Shown here: positions 25,806-35,000 of the stretch, one piece after another | Numbering within the stretch: the stretch's first letter is position 1 | Layout: each line of letters begins with the position of its first letter | Origin: Candidatus Gastranaerophilales bacterium | GTDB taxonomy: Bacteria; Cyanobacteriota; Vampirovibrionia; Gastranaerophilales; Gastranaerophilaceae | Assembly: GCA_900766355.1 (NCBI GenBank) | Contig: CAAFVD010000064.1 | Location: forward strand, 62,001-126,000 | Direction of reading: 5' to 3' | Length of the DNA: 64,000 nt | Program-made: the position numbers and the translations under genes | Notes under the pieces: generated by a model | What the model was told of the DNA's origin: nothing | Databases searched by the model: none | Seen by the model: the letters and a program-made list of their open reading frames with translations, nothing else

Positions 25806-27193
25806 TATTTTGTTAACCTGCTAAATAATTGATCTAGTAAGTCTATTGCCATATCAATTTCATCATCTGATATGTATAATTGCGGAACTAATGTGATGAT
25901 GTTTTTGTAGAAACCACCATTGTTAAGAACAAGACCACATTTTTTGCCATTATATGACAAATCACCTTTTAAGCCTTCTTCTTGCATAGCATCACAAAGT
26001 TCTCGGTTTGGTGTTATACCATCTTTTTGAGTTAATTCAATTCTTAGAGCAAATCCAATACCACCAACATCACCGATGCAATCGTATTTTGATTTTAAGT
26101 AGTTCAAGCCAGCTTTGAATTTGTTACTTTTTCTTGCGATTTCTGATTCAAGTTGTTTTTGTTCTTCTTCAACAATAGACATAACTTCGTGAGCTGCTCT
26201 TACACCAAGAGGATTTGAGCAGTATGTTGAGTGAGCACTTCCTGGAGTGAATACATTTGGTGCTATGAATTTTTCTTTAGCCCAAAGACCAGATAATGGG
26301 TTCATACCATTCGTAATAGATTTCGCAAATGTCATAACATCAGGAGTTATTCCATAATGTTCAATAGCCCAAAGTTTACCCGTTCTGAACATACCCATTT
26401 GGATTTCATCAATAACAAGCATAATACCTTTAGAATCAAGTATCTCTTTTAATTCTTTGAAATACCATTTTGGAGCATCAATATAACCACCTGTACCCAA
26501 AATAGGTTCTGCGATAAATGCTTTATATTCGCTTTCTCCAGTTTTTGGGTCGTAGAATGATTTGTATTCACTATCAAAGTTTCTAGCAAATTGTTTTATG
26601 CAGAAATGGTTACAAGATTCACATTTCATGCCATAAGGACATCTGAAACAGTATGGGAATGGAACAAATTGAGCTCTATCTCCAAAATGTCCGTATTTCT
26701 CTCTGTATCTAAAACTAGAGGTAACTGCTGTTGCAGCCATTGTTCTACCATGATATCCACCTTGAAAAGCGAACATTCCATTTCTTTTTGTATAATTTCG
26801 AACGATTTTTATAGCATCTTCTGTAGCTTGAGCTCCACCAACATTAAAATGAACTCTGCCTTTTTCTCCAAATCGTTCGTAGTTTAAATCTGCGATTTTC
26901 TTTGATAACAAAGCTTTGTAGTCATATAAAAACTTAGGAGTAAGATGTGGTAATGTGTTCATTTGATCCATTACTGCGTTCATAACTCTTTTATTTTTGT
27001 ATCCAAAGTTACAAGCTGCATACCACATTTGTAAATCTAAATAAGGAATATCTTTTGAGTCAAACATGTATGAACCTTCACAACCTCTAAAAACTTTAGG
27101 GTCTTCAGAATAGTGAACAGTATCACCCCAAGAACAATATTCTTTGTCTAATTGTTTAATTTCCTCATCAGATATTAAATCCAAGTCTATCAT
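25805..27193 (-). CDS. Class III PLP-dependent aminotransferase
   Basis: 462 residues of the ornithine/4-aminobutyrate aminotransferase class (fold type I). Seen: the NVGGAQATEDAIKI phosphate-binding region, FQGGYHGRT, the Cys-rich YCFRCPYGMKCESC segment common to this class, AEPILGTGGY, LVIDEIQMGMFRTG with the PLP Asp, and the Schiff-base Lys in TFAKSITNG. It moves an amino group from a donor such as glutamate or alanine to an aldehyde or ketone, or the reverse. It overlaps the upstream HAD phosphatase gene by 26 bases and the hydrolase gene by one. The physiological substrate is not identifiable from context. Confidence 0.92.
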   Translation of the reverse strand: MIDLDLISDEEIKQLDKEYCSWGDTVHYSEDPKVFRGCEGSYMFDSKDIPYLDLQMWYAACNFGYKNKRVMNAVMDQMNTLPHLTPKFLYDYKALLSKKIADLNYERFGEKGRVHFNVGGAQATEDAIKIVRNYTKRNGMFAFQGGYHGRTMAATAVTSSFRYREKYGHFGDRAQFVPFPYCFRCPYGMKCESCNHFCIKQFARNFDSEYKSFYDPKTGESEYKAFIAEPILGTGGYIDAPKWYFKELKEILDSKGIMLVIDEIQMGMFRTGKLWAIEHYGITPDVMTFAKSITNGMNPLSGLWAKEKFIAPNVFTPGSAHSTYCSNPLGVRAAHEVMSIVEEEQKQLESEIARKSNKFKAGLNYLKSKYDCIGDVGGIGFALRIELTQKDGITPNRELCDAMQEEGLKGDLSYNGKKCGLVLNNGGFYKNIITLVPQLYISDDEIDMAIDLLDQLFSRLTK

Positions 27194-27821
27194 AATTAAC
27201 TACCTCTTTATAAGTTCCAAATTCGATACAATTTAATCCTATTTTTTTACAATAGTCCAAAAGTGTTGATTTTGCAAATAAAAAATCACTTTTATCAGCT
27301 ACGCAGATGTCAGATGTCCCATCTCCGATGTAATAAATTTCTTTATAATTCTGTCTAAGATTTTTTATTATGTTACATTTACATGTTCCTGAATGCTTTT
27401 TGCAATCGTTGTTTTGGTTTGGAAAAGATATTAAAAATTTGTCATTTTTAAATTCGGCATGGTTTGAAACAATTTTGACATTTTTAATACCATGTTTTTG
27501 TAAAATTCTGTTAATAAAATAATCTAATCCATCACTAAGAATTAAAAAATCAATGTTGTTTTTTAAACGAACTTTGTTAAATTCTTCAAAATAATCATCA
27601 ATTTCCATTGTTTCTACAAATGAATCAATCAATTCTGGCGATAAATCTTTTACTAAGTCAAATTGTTTTTGTAGGCATTCAGCAGAGCCTATTTCTCCTT
27701 TGACCCATTTATCCTCTATAACTAACCATTCTTTATCAGCATACAATTCTAAAAACGTAGATAAAGTATCTTTTTTTGTAATTGTGCCATCGAAATCACT
27801 AACAATAATTTTTTCTTTCAT
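27168..27821 (-). CDS. MtnX-like HAD-IB phosphatase
   Basis: 217 residues. HAD motif I SDFDGTITKKDT (nucleophile Asp9, general acid Asp11), motif II LSDG, a Cys-rich FPNQNNDCKKHSGTCKC segment typical of MtnX/phosphoserine-phosphatase-like enzymes, and motif IV YIGDGTSDIC. MtnX removes phosphate from a methionine-salvage intermediate, but no other methionine-salvage gene is here and the neighbours are an aminotransferase and a hydrolase, so another phosphorylated metabolite is likely. First gene of the operon; a TACAAT box sits 6 bases before its ATG, suggesting a leaderless transcript from a promoter shared back-to-back with wecB. Confidence 0.85.
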   Translation of the reverse strand: MKEKIIVSDFDGTITKKDTLSTFLELYADKEWLVIEDKWVKGEIGSAECLQKQFDLVKDLSPELIDSFVETMEIDDYFEEFNKVRLKNNIDFLILSDGLDYFINRILQKHGIKNVKIVSNHAEFKNDKFLISFPNQNNDCKKHSGTCKCNIIKNLRQNYKEIYYIGDGTSDICVADKSDFLFAKSTLLDYCKKIGLNCIEFGTYKEVVNYDRLGFNI

Positions 27822-27828
27822 TTTGCTA

Positions 27829-27858
27829 TTGTATCATGAGTTATGTTTATCTTATAAT
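27829..27858 (+). promoter_or_regulatory. Promoter of wecB, overlapping the divergent promoter
   Basis: TTGTAT (27829-27834), 18-base spacer, TATAAT (27853-27858); the wecB ATG at 27868 follows after 9 bases. On the minus strand a TACAAT box lies in the same 46-base interval, 6 bases before the opposite gene. Confidence 0.6.
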
Positions 27859-27867
27859 CAAAATATT

Positions 27868-28986
27868 ATGAAAACGATTATCTTTATATTTGGAACAAGA
27901 CCAGAAATTATTAAACTGGCACCAGTAATTTTAGAATTAAAAAAGTATCCACAAGATTATAATGTCTTGATTTGTAACACAGAACAACAGAAAGAGTTGT
28001 CAAATCAAACACTTGCTTATTTTGGATTAAAAGCTGATATTAATCTTGATTGTATGAGAGAAAATCAATCTCTAGCTGGAGTTCAGACTAAGATTTTGAC
28101 ATCTTTAGATGAAGTGTTTAACACTCATGAAATAGATGCTACTATTGTGCAAGGTGATACAATGACTGTTTTATGTGGAGCTTTAACGAGCTTTTATCAT
28201 AAAATACCCGTTTATCATGTAGAAGCTGGTTTACGTTCTTACGATATATATGAACCGTTCCCTGAAGAAGTTATGCGTCAAATGACTAGTCGTGTTGCAG
28301 ATATTCATTTTGCACCAACAGAGGTTAATAAAACTGCATTATTAAAAGAAAATATTGATGAGAAAAAAATCAATGTCGTTGGAAATACTGTAATTGATGC
28401 CTTATTCTGTTTGTCAGATGATGTTATTGAGCAGTCAAAGAATTTTTATGAACAACAAAATATAACAATTGATGACAAATTAGTTTTGATAACTGCACAT
28501 AGACGTGAAAATCATGGTGAAAGAATAGATAGGATTATAGAGGCTATTTCTTATTTAGCTACAGAGCATGTTGATCATACTTTTGTAATTCCTGTTCATC
28601 CAAATCCAAATGTAAAAGATAAAATTTATTCAAGATTGGGACATTTAGATAATATAAAACTCTTAAAGCCTTTGGATTATCCAAATTTAGTTTATTTGAT
28701 GAAACATGCGAAATTGATATTAACTGATTCTGGTGGAATTCAAGAGGAAGCACCGTCATTTAGTTGTCCAACATTAGTTATGCGTTATGAAACAGAACGT
28801 AAAGAAGGTATTGATGCAGGAGTATCAACTTTAGTGGGTGCAGATTATGACAAAATTTTAGAATATAGTGAAAAAATATTAAATAAAGAGAAATCTGAAA
28901 CTCGTTTAGTTGCTCAAAATCCTTATGGTGACGGGCATGCTTCTCAAAAAATTGAAAGAATAATTCGTCAAAAATTAATTAATTAA
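27868..28986 (+). CDS. wecB: UDP-N-acetylglucosamine 2-epimerase (non-hydrolysing)
   Basis: Interconverts UDP-GlcNAc and UDP-ManNAc, feeding surface polysaccharide synthesis. 372 residues from the ATG at 27868; the frame extends upstream but only into the divergent gene. Family signatures: IFGTRPEIIKLAPVI at the N-terminus, QGDTMT, HVEAGLRSYDIYEPFPEE, GNTVIDAL, TAHRRENHGER, the LTDSGGIQEEAPSF UDP-binding loop and the MRYETERKEGIDAG end. No UDP-ManNAc dehydrogenase (wecC) is nearby. The short intergenic space shared with the HAD-aminotransferase operon suggests joint control. Confidence 0.95.
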   Translation: MKTIIFIFGTRPEIIKLAPVILELKKYPQDYNVLICNTEQQKELSNQTLAYFGLKADINLDCMRENQSLAGVQTKILTSLDEVFNTHEIDATIVQGDTMTVLCGALTSFYHKIPVYHVEAGLRSYDIYEPFPEEVMRQMTSRVADIHFAPTEVNKTALLKENIDEKKINVVGNTVIDALFCLSDDVIEQSKNFYEQQNITIDDKLVLITAHRRENHGERIDRIIEAISYLATEHVDHTFVIPVHPNPNVKDKIYSRLGHLDNIKLLKPLDYPNLVYLMKHAKLILTDSGGIQEEAPSFSCPTLVMRYETERKEGIDAGVSTLVGADYDKILEYSEKILNKEKSETRLVAQNPYGDGHASQKIERIIRQKLIN

Positions 28987-29089
28987 GAAATATTACGCTA
29001 TTGTCTGTTTTGTAGTGGTAAAAATTTAACCGAAACTATGTTTATGGTAGAATTTTTACGAGAAATTGTATACAAAATGGGATATAAAA

Positions 29090-32000
29090 ATGGCAGAAAT
29101 CAATAATATTGAAGACATAAAAACAAATTTTGAAAAAATTACAAACTTAATTAATTCAATGAGAGCTCAGGGTGTTTTAAGCTTTTCTGGTGTTGATAAA
29201 GTATTGACCGCAATTAACTCAAAACTAGATAATTTAAATTTGGACGAAAATGCGGATTTAATCAAGTTATTGATTGGTGAAGTTAAAACAAATCTTGAAG
29301 AAAGACATGGGTTTGTCGTTTCAAAATTTGCTGAAGTAGAATCTGCCATTAATACTTTAGTAAAAAATGATGAAGAATCATTGAAGTCATCTGAGATTAA
29401 AAAATTATTTGATGTTATCGCAACAAATCTTGCAGTTTTTTCAAAAGAGGTTGTTGCTCAAAAAGATGCTCTAACTGAAATTACATTGAGGTTAGAATCT
29501 TTAAGAACAGATGATACAGATAAAAAAGAGATTATTAATACTATTTCAACTGTAAAATTTGATATTACAAGAATTAACAATGGTTTTGAAAGTATCATTC
29601 TTAATATAAACAGTAATTTCAGAGAGCTTTCTGAAAGTTTTGAAAAACTTGCTGCCTCAAATATGAGTGATAGATATGGCAAAACTATTGAGGATATTCA
29701 AACAATATCTAATACAATTTTGTCAGCTATTCAAATGGTTGATAAAAAGAATACAGAATTTAATGATGGTTTGAGTAAGCTTGTAACTATTGGAGATTTT
29801 AATCAAGCTCAAGATTTATTGTTGAACATTGCTTCAAAGAATGACCAACTTCAAGCGTCAATAGGAAATGTTGCTGATAAAGGTTCTATTGAAAATTTAT
29901 CAGGTGTAATCAATTCTTCATTGACCGCAATAAATGATTTAAAACAAGTTGTTCTAGATTCTTCTGATGATAAGAGCCAACAAATTATGGCTAAGTTAAA
30001 TTATTTGGAAGATGTTGTAAGAAAATCAACTGGAGATTTTGATTTTAAACAATTTAAGTCAGAATTATTAAATATCATTAATGATATAGGTAGTGAAACA
30101 AATATTATTTGTAATGATTTGTTGGACACAAATAATGATTTGAAACGAATTTTATCAGCAGTAAATATTGCTGATTTTTCTGCAAATTTAGAAACAATTA
30201 ATTCTAATATTCAAAAGAATGAAACTTCAATAAAGACGGCTATAGAAGGTGCTTCAAACAAATTATCTTCTGAAACAAAAGAAACCTTTAATACGATTAT
30301 TAAAAGTTTTAATTTTCAATTAACAGAATTAACTCAAAAGTTTGAGTTATTAAAAAACGAACTAGATTCTGTAGATAAAAATAGTACAAGTAGTATTATA
30401 GATAGTATTAATCATATTTCAGATATTGCACATGGTTTGAGTTTAAAAATAGAAAATGGTAACACTCAAAATATTGATGCGTTTAATGGTGCAATTTCAA
30501 ATGTAAAAGAAGAATTAGAAAACTTTAAATTAACAATAAGTGGTAACTCTCAAGAAATAGTAAGTGAAATTCTTGAAAAGATAAATGCTTTATTTTCAAC
30601 ATCTGCAGATTTAAAAACAGAATTAATGGTTATTTCTGAAAAGAATGTTAATAAAATAACTGCAGGCATTGTAGGTTTGTCTGAAACAACTACTAACATG
30701 AAAGATGAGTTGATTTCGCAAATAAATACTAATGTCGAAAGATTGTCTACAGAAATTGCAGAAGCTTCTCCAAATAATGATGATTTGAGAGATTCATTGC
30801 TTGCAGCTGCAGAAAATAATGTAAATAGACTTGGCTCTGCAATCTCTGATTTATCAGGTCAGACTTTAAATTTAAAAAATGAATTGATTGCTAATTCTGA
30901 AAATAATGTAGAAAAGATATCGGCAAATATTACTAATTTATCAGGTTTAATTTCTAATTTAAGTGGAAATTTGAATAATATTTCTCTTGAATTCCCAGAA
31001 AAAATTGATACAAAGTTATCAGATTTAGATAAAGAGTTAAATGAACTTTTTGCTGGAGTTATAGCAAATAATGATAATAATTCAGATAAGATTCTTACTA
31101 ATGTATTACAAATTTATACAACATTGAATTCTTTATCTGAAGATTTTAAAAATATGTATTCTTCAGATTCTGACAATATAAAATCAACAATAGAATCTTT
31201 GTATAACAAAATTAATGATTTGAATACTGAGTTGCCAACATTGTTGTTCCAATCAACTGGACGATTAACTGATAATGTTGCGAATATGCAAGTTAAAATT
31301 GATAGTACGAATGATTACTTAGAATCTATATCAGCAGCTTTTGCAAATAACGATGTTCAAAAAATGGCATTAGATAAAATGGAAGCAGTTGATGCGGATA
31401 TTAAATTTGTTGTAGAAAATCTTTCGGCTACAGTTACTGAAAGTAACAATATGGTATATGACCGTATTGGTGAAATTACTAATGATATTCATCGCTTATC
31501 AGATGCGTTGTTTGAAAATATTGGAAATAATAATTCAGATGTGAATTCAAGATTGAATAAAATCGTTGAAACTTTGAACCAAATAAACAATAGTATAACG
31601 AAAGAAGTTCAGCCTGATGGTGATATTATAGTTATTCAATCAAAATTAGATGCAATTTCTAATGCGATAAGCGGTATTGTTGCAGAAGTATCAACTAATG
31701 TAAATGATAATAATGATGTATGGTTAGAAAAGTTAGATACAATAGCTAATAATGCTTTTGAAGTAAAAAGTGCAATTTTGTCAGGTTTGCATGGAGCAAA
31801 TCTTGATTTGACAGATAAATTAGGTGGATTAAGTGAAGAAATAAAAGGTAATATTTCTGAAGTATCAGAACAGGTTCAAGTTCATACAAATACTGTTACA
31901 GAGAAATTAGATGAAGTTTCTAAAGATGTAAAAACAGTAACAGATAAACTTGCAAATTATTTTATTAATAATGATTCTGATATTGTTTCAAAAATTTCAG

Positions 32001-35000
32001 AGGTAAAAGATGATATTACAGTATCTAACAATTCATTATCTGCAAAAGTAGATGAATTGAATGAAAAATCTGAAAATGTAGCTGACAAATTAACCGAAAT
32101 TCAGTCTAATTTGATTGAAAAAAGCGAATTTGTAAATTCTAATTTACTATCTCGTTCAGATGTACTTTCTGAAAAAATGGATAATGTATCTTCTGAAATA
32201 AAAAATGTTACAGGAGAGATAGTTAATCATTTTCTAACAGATAATGATAAAAGTACTGTTAATGCTGATAATATAAATAAGAATATAGATTATACAAGAA
32301 GTGAATTATCTGAAAAAATACAAGGTTCTACAGAATTTATTTCTGGAGAAGTAGAAAGTCTTAAAACAGAGATTGGTAATCTAAATGATAAAATAGAAGA
32401 TACTAAGAATATTAGTGAAAATACAAAATCTTTAACTCAAAAGTTGGATAATATTGCAGCTGATGTAAAAGGTGTAACTAGTGAACTTATTAATCAAATA
32501 GCAATAGATGATGATGATAAAAACGAAAAATTCCGTATGATTAGTAATAATATTGATTATGCTAAACAGGATTTGTCAGAACAGATTTCTAACACAACTA
32601 ATCTGTTGAGTAATATCTCAGAATCTGTAAAAGAAACAGAATCAGTAATAGTTGATAATAATAATTATCATAATAATTCAATAAAAGAATCTGTAAATAG
32701 TATAAATGGTAATATCGAACAGTCTAAAAACGATATTATAAATAATACTAATTCTCAAAACGAAGAAATTAAAAATTCTTTAAATGGGTTGTTGCACAAT
32801 TTGTCAGTATTAAAAGATGAATTAACCAATAATAGTTCACTTAAAGAAGAAGAATTAAATCAAAATTTAAACAATATACAAGCTTGTATTGAAGATTCAA
32901 AAAATAGTCTTTTAGATAACAATAATGTACAAAACGATAGGATTAATGATACATTAGAATCTCTTTCTACGAAATTAGAGAATATTAATTCACAAAAAAA
33001 TGAAATAATAAGTAATAATAACGAACAGTCTAATGATATAAAAGAATTATTAGGTCAAATAAAAGAGTATGTTGATAGACTTCAAAATACTTCTATAAAC
33101 AATAATGCAACATTAAATAACGATATTAAAGAAAAATTAGATGAAGTCTCTGAAATAATACTTTCAACTAAAAATGAAATTATCAATAACGGTATTAATA
33201 ATACGACAAGTTCAAATAATGAACTAAAAGATTTGTTGAATAATTTATTGGATAGTTTTGAAATTATAAAAAAAGAATTTGTAATATCTAATGATAGTCT
33301 AAATGAAACTGTTAATACAAGTATTAATAGTTTGTCAGAAAAGCTTACTAATACAAAACAGGAACTTTTAGGAAATATTTTAAATACAATAAAAGAGTCT
33401 AATAGTGAAATAGTAGAACAGTTACAAACTCTTACGGTAAAGGAATATATTGATACTTTAACCTCTGATATAAAAACTATTGATGAAAATCTATCACAAT
33501 TAACAGTATCTTCAAACAATGAGCGTAATGCAAGGATTCAAGAGGTTCATTCAAATATAGATTCTTCAAAAGATTTTATTATAAATAAATTGTCAGAATC
33601 AATAGTTGATAATAAAAATTCATTAGAAAATTTTGTATCAACCTCGGTTTCATCTTTAGAAACAATAATAAAAGATAATTTGAATTCTTCATCAGCTGAG
33701 ATAAGTGATACTGTGGCTAGAGTTTTGACTTTAGTTGAGGAGTCAGCTGGTAGTCAGTCAGACCAAACTCAAGAGGTTGTTCAAAAGGTAAGAAACATTT
33801 TATCAGCTTTCCAATCCGCAATTGAGGCTTCAAATAATTCTATATTGAATGTTTCACAAGAATCTATGAATACGCTTGCTTTGTCTGTAGATTCTATTAT
33901 TCAAGAATTTGCAGCTTTAAACTCAAGTATAAAAGATTCTGCATTAGATAACAAAACTGAAATTTTGAATAAAATTGATTCTGCAATACCTGTATTGTCA
34001 GATAATTACGAGAATTTGAGAAGCTTTGTTAAAGCTGAATTAAGTGAAAACTTAAATAAAATATCTCAATTGGTATCTCATATAGAAATTTCAGAGCAAT
34101 CAATATTGCAAAGTATAGATGAGTCTAAAAACTCTATTCAAGAAAAAATCTCTAACTTAGTTGATAAAATAACTGGAATAAAATCAGCGTTTGAGCAATC
34201 ATCTATTGGTATACATGATAATATTAACTTTAAGTTTGAAGAATTAATTAAAAAAATACAAGAGCTTGATAGTAATGATTTATCAGTATTACAAGAAAAT
34301 TGCGATAACATTTATTCAAAAATAAATAATCTAGAAAAAATTGTTGGATTAATTGAACAAAAACAAGATACACAAAAAACTGATTTGGTTGATGAATTAT
34401 TGAATTCTGTAGATGAAATAAAATCAATAGCGCAGAATTCAGATACAAAGATTAACGAATTATTACAAAGTCTAAAATCAGAATTTCTTGCGATGTTGAA
34501 TAATTCTCAAAGTTTAATTGATAACAAACTAAAGAACATTCAAGAAAATTCTGAAAATCAATTTAATGATTTGTTGACTAATATTGAAGCTTTAAAAACA
34601 TCATTATCTTCAAAAGATGAAATAGAAGATAAGTTTAATCAGGTAGAAGGTACTTTAATCAATGTATCAAGAGAGTTAAATACTCTTAATTCAACAAAAT
34701 TAACAGTTGAAGATTTAGCTTCATTAAAATCAGAAATTGATGATTTACAATATACTTTAAAAGATTATATATCATCAAATTCAACTGAAAAAAGTAGTAG
34801 TATCATAACAGATTTATCAAATAAACTTGATGAAGTTAATAATTATATTAAAGATGTAATTGAATCTAAATCAACTAGAGAAGAAGATTTGATAAAAGCA
34901 ACTTCTGAAAATATAGAACATCGATTTAATGATATAAATTCAATATTATCAAATATAATAGGTGATATAAATGATGTTAGAACTATTGTTTCTTCAGATG

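Noticed and set aside
33082..33519. 145-codon minus-strand frame inside the giant coiled-coil gene
   Set aside because: Its Ser/Phe/Leu-rich translation is the complement of Asn/Glu/Lys codons; no start signal.
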